DNA from: Shinella zoogloeoides
GTDB taxonomy: Bacteria; Pseudomonadota; Alphaproteobacteria; Rhizobiales; Rhizobiaceae
DNA length: 64,000 nt
Direction of reading: 5' to 3'
Assembly (NCBI RefSeq): GCF_020883495.1
Contig: NZ_CP086611.1
Location: 1 to 64,000 of the forward strand
Positions 8,743 to 16,616 of the stretch are shown here, piece by piece. Made by a program: the position numbers and the translations under genes. Position 1 is the stretch's first letter, and each line of letters opens with the position of its first letter. The notes beneath the pieces were generated by a model. It did no database searches and was not told the DNA's origin. It saw nothing but the letters and a program-made list of their open reading frames with translations.

Positions 8743-8756
8743 GGCACGGGAGGAGC
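8743..8756 (+). promoter_or_regulatory. Candidate sigma-54 (-24/-12) promoter of tctCBA
   Basis: CGGCACG at the -24 position matches the TGGCACG consensus at six of seven bases, with GG and GC spaced by 10 bp (GGCACGGGAGGAGC). The -12 element GAGC is a poor match to TTGC. A start near 8768 would leave a leader of about 20 nt containing GGAGGA before the tctC ATG. Confidence 0.35.
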
Positions 8757-8788
8757 CGCGCCGGCTGGGATTTCATCCGGAGGATTCG

Positions 8789-9772
8789 ATGAAGACCTTG
8801 AAGACCCTTGCCGGCGTTTCCGCGGCGCTTGCCGTATCGCTGCTCGCCACATCCGCTTTCGCCCAGACCTATCCCGAGCGGACGATCACCATGGTCGTGC
8901 CCTTCTCCGCCGGCGGTCCGACCGACACGGTGACGCGCCTCGTCGCGGAAGCCATGTCGAAGGACCTCGGGCAGCAGATCGTCGTCGAGAATGTCGGCGG
9001 TGCGGGCGGCACGCTCGGTGCGGGGCGCGTGGCGAGCGCCGACCCCGATGGTTATACGCTGCTGCTGCATCATATCGGCATGGCGGCGAGCGCAACGCTC
9101 TATCGCAAACTGGCCTATGACACCCTGAATGCCTTCGAATATGTCGGTCTCGTCACGGATGTGCCGATGACGATCGTCGCCCGCAAGGACCTCGAGCCGA
9201 CCGATCTGAAGGGCCTGATCGACTATATGAAGGCCAACAAGGACACCGTCACGGTGGCCAATGCCGGCATCGGCGCGGCCTCGCATCTCTGCGGCATGAT
9301 GCTGATGAGCGCCCTGCAGACGCAGTTTACCACCGTCCCCTACAAGGGAACGGGGCCGGCCATGACGGACCTTCTGGGCGGTCAGGTCGACGTGCTGTGC
9401 GACCAGACGACGAACACGACGAAGCAGATTCAGGGCGGGACGATCAAGGCCTATGCGGTGACCTCCCCTGCCCGCCTCGGCAACCTGCCGGACATTCCGA
9501 CGGCGGAGGAAGGCGGCCTGCCCGGCTTCCAGATCGGCATCTGGCATGGGGTCTACGCCCCGAAGGGCACGCCCGCGGAGGTGACCGAACGCCTCTCCAA
9601 ATCGCTCCAGCTTGCCTTGAAGGACCCGAATGTCGTCGCCCGGTTCGCCGAACTCGGCACGACGCCCTCCTCCCAGGAGGATGCGACGCCGGCCGCGCTC
9701 AAGGCGAAGCTGGAAAGCGAGATCGCACGCTGGAAGCCGATCATCGAGGCCGCCGGCCAGTTCGCCGATTGA
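8789..9772 (+). CDS. tctC: TctC-type periplasmic solute-binding protein of a [10 protein letters not shown] tricarboxylate transporter
   Basis: This captures a carboxylate in the periplasm and delivers it to TctAB. The ATG at 8789 follows GGAGGATTCG and gives 327 residues with a clean Sec signal peptide (MKTLKTLAGVSAALAVSLLA, cleavage after AFA). The mature protein begins QTYPERTITMVVPFSAGGPT, the hallmark of the Bug/TctC family, and also carries YKGTGPAMTDLLGGQVD. It is the first gene of tctCBA, downstream of a two-component pair. A strong hairpin separates it from tctB and may keep its mRNA more abundant. The ligand is not predictable; citrate-like tricarboxylates and other carboxylates are all known for this family. 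Confidence 0.93.
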   Translation: MKTLKTLAGVSAALAVSLLATSAFAQTYPERTITMVVPFSAGGPTDTVTRLVAEAMSKDLGQQIVVENVGGAGGTLGAGRVASADPDGYTLLLHHIGMAASATLYRKLAYDTLNAFEYVGLVTDVPMTIVARKDLEPTDLKGLIDYMKANKDTVTVANAGIGAASHLCGMMLMSALQTQFTTVPYKGTGPAMTDLLGGQVDVLCDQTTNTTKQIQGGTIKAYAVTSPARLGNLPDIPTAEEGGLPGFQIGIWHGVYAPKGTPAEVTERLSKSLQLALKDPNVVARFAELGTTPSSQEDATPAALKAKLESEIARWKPIIEAAGQFAD

Positions 9773-9790
9773 GGCAGGACCCGCAGGAAC

Positions 9791-9824
9791 AGGCTCGCGG
9801 CGGCGCTCATGCCGTCGCGGGCCT
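9791..9824 (+). other. Intercistronic hairpin tctC-tctB
   Basis: A 14-bp RNA stem with two G-U pairs (left arm 9791-9804 AGGCTCGCGGCGGC, right arm 9811-9824) and a 6-nt loop lies just behind the binding-protein gene. No U-run follows, so it looks like an mRNA-stabilising or attenuating element rather than a full terminator. Confidence 0.6.
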
Positions 9825-9869
9825 CGACCGCCATCGCGGCCCGGAGAGGCCGCCGGGAAAGGGATATCC

Positions 9870-10331
9870 ATGAAACATGTGCAGTTCGACAGCACCAATG
9901 CGCTCTGCGGCCTGACATTCATCGCGCTCGGCTGCTTCTTTGTTTATCAATGCCTTAACCTTGAACTGGGCACCGCGTTCCGCATGGGGCCGGGTTATTT
10001 CCCGCTGATCCTCGCCGCCATTCTCACGTTGCTCGGCGTCGTTGTGCTGGTTCAGGCGATGCGGGTGGAGGGGGAACCGATGGGGCCGCTGGCGCTGCGC
10101 GGCATGCTCTTCATCCTCCCTGCCCCCGTCTTTTTCGGGCTGACGGTGCGCGGCCTCGGTTTCGTCCCATCGCTGTTCTTCACGGCCCTGATCGCCGCCT
10201 TCGCCTCGTCGCGCATGAAGCCCGGCATGGCGCTCGCGCTTGCCGCCGCCATCACGGTCTTTTCCGCGGCGGTATTCAGCTACGCCCTCGGCCTGCCGTT
10301 CGAACGGTTCGGCCCCTGGACCCGGCTCTAG
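9870..10331 (+). CDS. tctB: TctB, small membrane subunit of the [10 protein letters not shown] tricarboxylate transporter
   Basis: This 153-residue inner-membrane protein has four predicted hydrophobic segments (about 10-30, 42-62, 80-105 and 118-140). The motif FRMGPGYFPLILAAILTLLG between the first two is characteristic of TctB. The ATG at 9870 (MKHVQFDSTN) follows GGGAAAGGG. It is co-transcribed with tctC and tctA, whose GTG start lies 9 bases beyond its stop. It pairs with TctA to form the secondary-active permease. Confidence 0.9.
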   Translation: MKHVQFDSTNALCGLTFIALGCFFVYQCLNLELGTAFRMGPGYFPLILAAILTLLGVVVLVQAMRVEGEPMGPLALRGMLFILPAPVFFGLTVRGLGFVPSLFFTALIAAFASSRMKPGMALALAAAITVFSAAVFSYALGLPFERFGPWTRL

Positions 10332-10340
10332 GAGGCGCTC

Positions 10341-11846
10341 GTGGATCTCGTCAGCAATCTCGCGCTCGGCTTCTCCACCGCCGCCTCGCCCGCCAATCTC
10401 GCCTTCTGCCTCATCGGCGTCCTGCTCGGCACGCTGATCGGCGTTCTGCCCGGCATCGGCGCGACGGCGACCATCGCCATGCTCCTGCCGATCACCTTCC
10501 AGCTCGAGCCGGTCTCCTCGCTGATCATGCTCGCCGGCATCTATTACGGCGCGCAATATGGCGGCTCGACCACGGCGATCCTCATCAACATGCCGGGCGA
10601 ATCCTCTTCCGCCGTGACCGCCATCGACGGTTACCAGATGGCGCGCAAGGGCAGGGCCGGGGCAGCGCTATCCATCGCCGCGCTCGGCTCCTTCTTCGCC
10701 GGCACGGTCTCGACCTTTCTCGTGGCGATCTTCGCGGGGCCGCTGACGTCTATCGCGCTGGAGTTCGGCGCCGCCGAATATTTCTCACTGATGGTCGTCG
10801 GCCTCGTATCGTCCATTGCGCTTGCCCATGGCTCCATCGTCAAGGCACTGGCGATGGTCGCGCTCGGCCTGCTTCTCGGTCTGGTCGGTACGGATATCTA
10901 TACCGGCACGCCGCGCTTCACCCTGGGCATTCGGGAATATGCCGACGGGTTGAATTTCGTGGCGGTCGCCGTGGGCGTCTTCGGCATCGCGGAAATCCTG
11001 CGCAACCTCGAAGGGGAAAAGACGCGCAGCGTCCTGATGGCCAAGGTCTCCGGCCTGTGGCCCACCCGGGACGATTTCAGGCGCATGGTCGGGCCGGTGC
11101 TGCGCGGCACGGCCATCGGTTCGGCGCTCGGCATCCTGCCGGGCGGCGGGGCGATCCTGGCGGCCTTCGCGTCCTACACGGTTGAAAAACGCGTTTCCGA
11201 TCATCCGGAGGAATTCGGCAAGGGCGCAATCGCCGGCGTCGCGGGGCCGGAATCGGCCAACAATGCCGGCGCGCAGATGTCCTTCATCCCGCTGCTGACG
11301 CTCGGCATTCCCGCCAATCCGGTCATGGCGCTGATGGTCGGGGCGATGATCATCCAGGGCATCGTGCCGGGGCCGAATGTGGCGACCGAGCAGCCGACCC
11401 TGTTCTGGGGCATCATCGCCTCCATGTGGATCGGCAATCTGATGCTCGTGGTGCTGAACCTGCCGCTCATCGGCCTGTGGGTGAAGCTGCTGACGGTGCC
11501 CTACTACGTGCTCTTCCCGATCATCATGGCCTTCTGCTCCATCGGCGTCTACAGCGTGAACTCCAATGTCTATGATCTTTACGCGGTCGCGCTGTTCGGC
11601 CTCGGCGGCTATCTTCTGGTGAAGCTGCGCTGCGAGCCCGCGCCGCTGCTGCTCGGCTTCGTGCTGGGGCCGCTGCTGGAGGAGAACCTGCGGCGCGCCA
11701 TGATCCTGTCGCGCGGCGACCCGAGCACCTTCGTCACGCGCCCGATCAGCGCGGTGTTGCTCGTCATCGCGCTGGCGGTGCTGGTCGTGGTCTTCCTGCC
11801 CTCGGTCAAGGCCAAGCGTGAACAGGTCTTCCAGGAAGAGGACTGA
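10341..11846 (+). CDS. tctA: TctA, large permease subunit of the [10 protein letters not shown] tricarboxylate transporter
   Basis: This 501-residue polytopic membrane protein is the transport subunit. The family signature GTLIGVLPGIGATATIAMLL lies at residues 30-50, and the second, related GILPGGGAILAAF motif lies near 260-272. MPGESSSAVTAIDGYQMARK is also typical of TctA. The start is GTG at 10341 with AGGAGG just upstream. It ends the tct operon; the GC-rich hairpin at 11858-11877 behind it lacks a U-run, so termination may be Rho-dependent. Confidence 0.95.
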   Translation: MDLVSNLALGFSTAASPANLAFCLIGVLLGTLIGVLPGIGATATIAMLLPITFQLEPVSSLIMLAGIYYGAQYGGSTTAILINMPGESSSAVTAIDGYQMARKGRAGAALSIAALGSFFAGTVSTFLVAIFAGPLTSIALEFGAAEYFSLMVVGLVSSIALAHGSIVKALAMVALGLLLGLVGTDIYTGTPRFTLGIREYADGLNFVAVAVGVFGIAEILRNLEGEKTRSVLMAKVSGLWPTRDDFRRMVGPVLRGTAIGSALGILPGGGAILAAFASYTVEKRVSDHPEEFGKGAIAGVAGPESANNAGAQMSFIPLLTLGIPANPVMALMVGAMIIQGIVPGPNVATEQPTLFWGIIASMWIGNLMLVVLNLPLIGLWVKLLTVPYYVLFPIIMAFCSIGVYSVNSNVYDLYAVALFGLGGYLLVKLRCEPAPLLLGFVLGPLLEENLRRAMILSRGDPSTFVTRPISAVLLVIALAVLVVVFLPSVKAKREQVFQEED

Positions 11847-11921
11847 CGGAAAGGGGGAGGGGCGTCCACGGGCGCCCCGCCGCATTCGTGGGGGCCATCG
11901 CCAAGTTTACTGCGGGCAACT

Positions 11922-12698
11922 TCAGCCGGCGAGGGTGATGGTGACGCCGGCCGCCTTCAGCGCGGTCGAGATATCGCGGGGAGGGGCCTTCTCCGTGAAA
12001 AGGTCGGTCAGCGCATCGAACGCGCAGACGCGCACCAGCCCCTGCCGGCCGAACTTGCTGTGGTCGGTGACGACGATGGCCCGCCGGCCGCGCGAGACGA
12101 CGGCGCGGGCGAATTCGGCTTCTTCGAGGTCGTAGTCCATGATGCCGATGCCGGCGTCGATGGCGCCTGTCGTGATGACGGCGTGGCCGACGGTGAAGTG
12201 GCTGATGAATTCTATGGCCGAGACCCCGAAGGCCGCGCCATTGTCGCTGCGCAACTCGCCGCCGGCCATGTAGACGCGATTGCCGTTGACGGTCGACAGG
12301 GTGCGGGCGATGTCGGACGAGTTGGTCACGACGGTCAGTTGCCGATGGCCGAGAAGCTCGCGGGCAAGGTAGCTCGTTGTCGTGCCCGTATCGAGCATGA
12401 TGGAATCGCCGTCGCGGATCGTCGCCGCCACGGCCATGGCGATGGCTTTCTTGGCCTCGCTGTTCTCGCGCATACGCTTCTCGAAGGGGGCTTCGCCGAC
12501 GCTTGAGGCCAGCGCCACCGCGCCGTGCATCTTCACCACCGCGCCGCTGGTGGTCAGCGGCTTGATGTCCCGTCGCACGGTTTCCAGCGAAACATCGAGT
12601 TCCCGGGCCAGATCCGCAATCGAAACCGTGCCGTCCTGCTGGAGAAGCCGGAGGATGTCGCTGTGGCGTTTGGAATGGTTCATCGCTTTTCGACCCAC
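11922..12698 (-). CDS. DeoR-family transcriptional repressor
   Basis: This 258-residue regulator has a DeoR helix-turn-helix at about 25-55 (DGTVSIADLARELDVSLETV followed by RRDI) and a C-terminal sugar-phosphate-sensing domain with DTGTTTSYLARELL and a late DHSKFGR motif. The family usually responds to phosphorylated intermediates. Two starts are possible: GTG at 12698, which has GAGG seven bases upstream, and ATG at 12683 (MNHSKRH), where family similarity begins. It is divergent from the phosphotransferase-dehydrogenase pair and is therefore the likely repressor of that operon. Confidence 0.9.
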   Translation of the reverse strand: MGRKAMNHSKRHSDILRLLQQDGTVSIADLARELDVSLETVRRDIKPLTTSGAVVKMHGAVALASSVGEAPFEKRMRENSEAKKAIAMAVAATIRDGDSIMLDTGTTTSYLARELLGHRQLTVVTNSSDIARTLSTVNGNRVYMAGGELRSDNGAAFGVSAIEFISHFTVGHAVITTGAIDAGIGIMDYDLEEAEFARAVVSRGRRAIVVTDHSKFGRQGLVRVCAFDALTDLFTEKAPPRDISTALKAAGVTITLAG

Positions 12699-12789
12699 GA
12701 GACTGCCTCTGTTTCATACCCTTTTGCAGATCGCCTTGCAAGAAAACCGCAGAATCGGGCGTAAAGACAGAAAAAACCACAAGCCGGAA

Positions 12790-12818
12790 TTGACAGCCGC
12801 GCCCGTCCGGCATGACAT
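12790..12818 (+). promoter_or_regulatory. Possible promoter of the phosphotransferase-dehydrogenase pair
   Basis: TTGACA (12790-12795), a 17-bp spacer and TGACAT (12813-12818) lie about 70 bp before the phosphotransferase ATG in the divergent gap. The -35 is perfect and the -10 poor. Confidence 0.35.
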
Positions 12819-12885
12819 GGACGAACCGCGGCATCGACAAGAACAATTGGGGAAGACGCCGGGCGCACCTCGGGAGGGGGAGTGG

Positions 12886-13797
12886 ATGGAGGGCCTGACT
12901 ACGCCCGGCCGAACCGTGGAGGATCGCATCCGCGCCTTGCCCTGCTGGCGCGGGCGCATCGATATTGCGCCGCTGAAGGGCGGCATCAGCAATGAGAGCT
13001 ATCTGGTGGCCGACGGGGCGGGGCGTCATGTGGTGCGCTTCGGGCGGGACTATCCGTTCCATCACGTTTTCCGCGAACGGGAGCTGATGGTGGCGCGGGC
13101 GGCGCATGCGGCGGGTTTCGGGCCGGCGGTGCGCTATGCGGAGCCGGGGGTCATGGTCTCGGCCTATCTCGGGGCGCGGACCTTCGGCGCACAGGACGTC
13201 GCGGCGGAGCGTCGCCGTGTGGCGCTCCTGCTGCGCCGCTTCCACGCCGAAATGCCGGCCGAAATCAGCGGCGCCGCCTTTTTCTTCTGGCCGTTCCATG
13301 TGGTGCGCGACTATGCGCGCACGCTTGCAGCGGGCGGCAGCCGCATGATGGCCCGCCTGCCCGAATACCTTGCGCTGGCGCAGGAGCTGGAGGCGGCGCA
13401 GGCGCCGCTGCCCATCGTCTTCGGCCACAACGATCTTCTGCCCGCCAATATCCTCGACGATGGCGACCGGCTCTGGCTGATCGATTTCGAATATGCCGGC
13501 TTTTCCACGGCGATGTTCGATCTTGCCGGCGCGACCTCCAATGCAGGCCTGTCGGCGGAGGAGGCGGAGGATTTCCTCGCCGTCTACTTCGACGGCGCGC
13601 CGGCTCCCGCGATCCGGCGCGCGCACGCGGCCATGCAATGCGCCTCGCTGCTGCGCGAGGCCATGTGGAGTATGGTGTCGGAACTCCATCTTGCAGCGCC
13701 GGGGGCCGACTATGCCGGCTATACCGCGGAAAATCTCGCACGGCTCGACAGGGCGCTCGATCACTACAGAACGACATACGGGAAACCTACCACATGA
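12886..13797 (+). CDS. Choline/ethanolamine-kinase-like phosphotransferase
   Basis: This 303-residue protein of the APH/choline-kinase superfamily probably phosphorylates a small amino-alcohol or aminated substrate. The glycine-rich loop region is PLKGGISNESYLV, the catalytic loop is FGHNDLLPANIL (family HxDxxxxN) and the metal-binding motif is LIDFEYAG. The ATG at 12886 follows GGGAGGGGGAGTGG; the open frame upstream has no family similarity. The last four bases overlap the next gene (ATGA). The pairing with a dimethylglycine/sarcosine-type dehydrogenase points to catabolism of choline-like or methylated amines, but the substrate is not known. Confidence 0.85.
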   Translation: MEGLTTPGRTVEDRIRALPCWRGRIDIAPLKGGISNESYLVADGAGRHVVRFGRDYPFHHVFRERELMVARAAHAAGFGPAVRYAEPGVMVSAYLGARTFGAQDVAAERRRVALLLRRFHAEMPAEISGAAFFFWPFHVVRDYARTLAAGGSRMMARLPEYLALAQELEAAQAPLPIVFGHNDLLPANILDDGDRLWLIDFEYAGFSTAMFDLAGATSNAGLSAEEAEDFLAVYFDGAPAPAIRRAHAAMQCASLLREAMWSMVSELHLAAPGADYAGYTAENLARLDRALDHYRTTYGKPTT

Positions 13798-16235
13798 CCC
13801 TGCCTTCCCATGCCGGGATCGTCGTCATCGGCGGCGGCATCATCGGCTGCTCGACCGCCTATCACCTCGCCCGCGACCACAAGGCGGATGTCGTGCTTCT
13901 GGAGCAGGGGACGCTGACATCGGGCTCGACCTGGCATGCCGCCGGTCTCGTCGGCCAGTTGCGCTCCTCGGCGTCGATCACCCGCGTGCTGAAATATTCC
14001 GTCGATCTCTACAAGGGGCTGGAGGCCGAGACCGGGCTTGCCACCGGCTGGAAGATGACGGGGTGTCTGCGCCTCGCCACCAACCGGGACCGCTGGACGG
14101 AGTTCCGCCGCCTCGCCACGACGGCCGGAAGCTTCGGCGTGGAGATGCACTTGCTGACGCCGCAGGAGGTGAAAGCGATGTGGCCGCTGATGGAGGTCGA
14201 CGATCTCGTCGGCGCAAGCTGGCTGCCGACGGACGGTCAGGCAAGTCCCTCCGATATCACCCAGTCGCTCGCCCGTGGGGCGCGCATGCACGGGGCGAAG
14301 ATCGTCGAGAATGTGCGTGTCATCGGCTTCGACATGGAGAACGGCCGCATCCGCCGCGTGCGTACCACGATGGGCGACATTGCCTGCGAGAAGGTCGTCA
14401 ACTGCGCCGGGCAATGGGCGCGGCAGGTGGGGGCGATGGCGGGCATCAACGTGCCGCTCCAGCCGGTCAAGCACCAGTATATCGTCACGGAGAAGGTGCC
14501 GGGCCTTGCCACGGATGCGCCGACCATCCGCGATCCCGACCGCCGCACCTATTTCAAGGAGGAGGTCGGCGGGCTGGTGATGGGCGGCTATGAGCCGAAC
14601 CCGCAGCCCTGGACGACCGGCGATGTACCGGACGACTGGGCCTATCGCCTGTTCGACGACGACTTCGACCATTTCGAGCAGCATATGGTGCAGGCGATCG
14701 CCCGCGTGCCGGCACTGGAAAAGGTCGGCGTCAAGCAGATGATCAACGGGCCGGAGAGCTTTACGCCGGATGGAAACTTCATCCTCGGCGTCGCGCCGGA
14801 ATGCGCCAACATGTTCGTGGGCGCCGGCTTCAACGCCTTCGGCATCGCGTCCGGGGGAGGGGCGGGCTGGGTGCTGGCGCAATGGGTGGTCGATGGCGAA
14901 GCGCCGCTCGATCTGTGGACTGTCGATATCCGCCGTTTCGCCGCCATGCACCGCGACCGCCAATGGGTGCTCGACCGCACGCTGGAAGCCTACGGTAAAC
15001 ACTACACCGTCGCCTTCCCGCACGAGGAATATGACAGCGGCCGTCCGCGCCTCGTCTCGCCGCTTTACGAACGGTTGAAGGCGCGGGGCGCTGTCTTCGG
15101 CTCCAAGCTTGGCTGGGAGCGGCCGAACTGGTTCGCGCCGGACGGCATGGAGCCGAAGGACGTCTATTCCATGGGCCGGCAGAACTGGTTCGATGCCGTG
15201 GGCGAGGAGCATCGCCATGTGCGCGAGGCCGTCGGTATCTTCGACCAGTCCTCCTTCGCCAAGTACGAGATGACCGGCCCGGACGCACTGAAGGCGCTCG
15301 ACTGGCTCTGCGCCAACGACGTCGACAAGCCGGCAGGCCGGCTCACCTATACGCAGCTTCTCAATACCCGCGGCGGCATCGAGGCGGACCTGACGGTCGC
15401 ACGGCTTTCCGATGACAGGTTCTACATCGTCACGGGCACCGGATTCCGTACGCACGATCTTGGCTGGATCGCCGATCACATCCCCGCCGGCCTCGATGTT
15501 ACGCTTAGCGACGTGACGGAGGATTTCGGCACGCTCTCGCTGATGGGGCCGAAGGCGCGCGATGTGCTTGCGGCGGTGACAGAAGCAGATGTCTCCAATG
15601 CCGGTTTCCCCTTCGGTCATGTTCGCGAGATCGTCATTGCCGGCCATGCCGTGCGGGCGCTGCGCGTGACCTATGTCGGCGAACTTGGCTGGGAGCTGCA
15701 TATGCCGATTGGCGGGATCGGGGCGGTCTTCGATGCCCTGATGGCGGCGGGCGCGCCCTTCGGCATCCGCCCGGTCGGCTATCGCGCGCTGGAATCCTTG
15801 CGCCTTGAAAAAGGGTATCGCGCCTGGGGTTCCGATATCACGCCGAACGATACTCCCCTCGAAGCCGGGCTGGGCTGGGCGGTGAAGCTGCGCAAGGCCA
15901 CGGATTTCCTGGGGCGTCGCGCGCTCGAAGCCTTGCAGGACGCACCAAGCAGGAAGGTATTTGCCGGTTTCACGGTCGACGCCCCGGATATCGTGCTTGT
16001 CGGCCGAGAAACGATCCTGCGGAACGGCGAGCCAGTCGGCTATCTCACCAGCGGTGGCTATGGTTACACGCTTGGCCAGAACATTGGCTATGGCTATGTG
16101 CGAAACGCCGAAGGGGTGGATGCCGCTTTCCTTACGGGTGGCGTTTATGAACTTGTCGTCGCAATGGAACGCACACCGGCAAAAATTCATCTTGTGCCGC
16201 TTTATGACCGAGCATCCGCTCGTGTGAAAAACTGA
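13794..16235 (+). CDS. Dimethylglycine/sarcosine dehydrogenase-like FAD and folate enzyme
   Basis: This 813-residue two-part oxidoreductase is predicted to demethylate an N-methylated amine or amino acid and pass the C1 unit to tetrahydrofolate. The N-terminal DAO domain (about 5-370) starts with GIVVIGGGIIGCSTAYHLA. STWHAAGL at 46-53 contains a His at the position used for covalent FAD linkage in dimethylglycine dehydrogenase. A linker domain and a GcvT-like aminomethyltransferase domain follow (about 430-800, with YVGELGWELHMP and LEKGYRAWGSDI). The ATG at 13794 overlaps the phosphotransferase stop by four bases. Other candidates are sarcosine dehydrogenase or 4-methylaminobutanoate oxidase. 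Confidence 0.9.
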   Translation: MTLPSHAGIVVIGGGIIGCSTAYHLARDHKADVVLLEQGTLTSGSTWHAAGLVGQLRSSASITRVLKYSVDLYKGLEAETGLATGWKMTGCLRLATNRDRWTEFRRLATTAGSFGVEMHLLTPQEVKAMWPLMEVDDLVGASWLPTDGQASPSDITQSLARGARMHGAKIVENVRVIGFDMENGRIRRVRTTMGDIACEKVVNCAGQWARQVGAMAGINVPLQPVKHQYIVTEKVPGLATDAPTIRDPDRRTYFKEEVGGLVMGGYEPNPQPWTTGDVPDDWAYRLFDDDFDHFEQHMVQAIARVPALEKVGVKQMINGPESFTPDGNFILGVAPECANMFVGAGFNAFGIASGGGAGWVLAQWVVDGEAPLDLWTVDIRRFAAMHRDRQWVLDRTLEAYGKHYTVAFPHEEYDSGRPRLVSPLYERLKARGAVFGSKLGWERPNWFAPDGMEPKDVYSMGRQNWFDAVGEEHRHVREAVGIFDQSSFAKYEMTGPDALKALDWLCANDVDKPAGRLTYTQLLNTRGGIEADLTVARLSDDRFYIVTGTGFRTHDLGWIADHIPAGLDVTLSDVTEDFGTLSLMGPKARDVLAAVTEADVSNAGFPFGHVREIVIAGHAVRALRVTYVGELGWELHMPIGGIGAVFDALMAAGAPFGIRPVGYRALESLRLEKGYRAWGSDITPNDTPLEAGLGWAVKLRKATDFLGRRALEALQDAPSRKVFAGFTVDAPDIVLVGRETILRNGEPVGYLTSGGYGYTLGQNIGYGYVRNAEGVDAAFLTGGVYELVVAMERTPAKIHLVPLYDRASARVKN

Positions 16236-16248
16236 GCGATAACGGAGG

Positions 16249-16264
16249 AGGCCATCGGCCTTTT
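16249..16264 (+). terminator. Weak terminator after the dehydrogenase gene
   Basis: AGGCC-ATC-GGCCT followed by TTT lies 13 bases past the dehydrogenase stop. The stem is only 5 bp and the T-run is short. Confidence 0.3.
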
Positions 16265-16276
16265 CCCTCGGTGATC

Positions 16277-16304
16277 ATTATAGTATAGGGGGGTATACTA
16301 TAAT
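16277..16304 (+). promoter_or_regulatory. DmeR operator (CsoR/RcnR-type inverted repeat with G-tract)
   Basis: ATTATAGTATA and TATACTATAAT, perfect 11-bp arms, flank exactly six G. A G-tract between AT-rich inverted arms is the recognition form of RcnR/DmeR repressors. The site lies immediately before dmeR and covers the alternative upstream ATG at 16303, which argues for the ATG at 16321. Confidence 0.9.
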
Positions 16305-16320
16305 GAATGTGGAGGCGGCG

Positions 16321-16593
16321 ATGAGCCATACTGTTCAGCAGAAGGACCGGCTGATTGCCCGTGTGCGTCGTCTCAGGGGGCAGTTGGACGGCGTCGAGCG
16401 GGCGCTGGAGGCGGAGGCGGGCTGTGGGGAGATCTTGCGCCAGTTGGCATCTGTGCGGGGTGCGCTGGGTGGCCTGACTGCGGAGGTCATGGAGGATCAT
16501 CTGCGCCACCATGTCATGGCTGCTGAGACCAAGGCTGAGTGTCAGCAGGGCGGCGAGGAGCTGATCTCGGTTCTGCGGACCTATGTGAAATAG
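16321..16593 (+). CDS. dmeR: DmeR, nickel/cobalt-responsive CsoR/RcnR-family repressor
   Basis: This small all-helical repressor of 90 residues should release the dmeRF promoter when Ni(II) or Co(II) binds. Numbered from the ATG at 16321, the ligands known for RcnR all fall in place: His3, Cys35, His60 and His64 (MSH at the start, AGCGE, and EDHLRHH). This match, together with the operator overlapping the upstream ATG at 16303, supports the chosen start. The dmeF gene follows 23 bases later. A copper sensor (CsoR) is unlikely because the C-H-C ligand set is absent. Confidence 0.93.
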   Translation: MSHTVQQKDRLIARVRRLRGQLDGVERALEAEAGCGEILRQLASVRGALGGLTAEVMEDHLRHHVMAAETKAECQQGGEELISVLRTYVK

Positions 16594-16616
16594 CGAGCAA
16601 GCGAAAGGAATCTGTC

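Noticed and set aside
11858..11877. GGGGCG/CGCCCC hairpin after tctA as an intrinsic terminator.
   Set aside because: The stem is short and no T-run follows on either strand.
13764..16190. An 808-codon minus-strand open frame opposite the dehydrogenase gene.
   Set aside because: Shadow frame without motifs; the plus-strand flavoprotein is unmistakable.
16303..16320. The upstream ATG for dmeR.
   Set aside because: It lies inside the operator arm and would shift the essential His3 ligand away from position 3.
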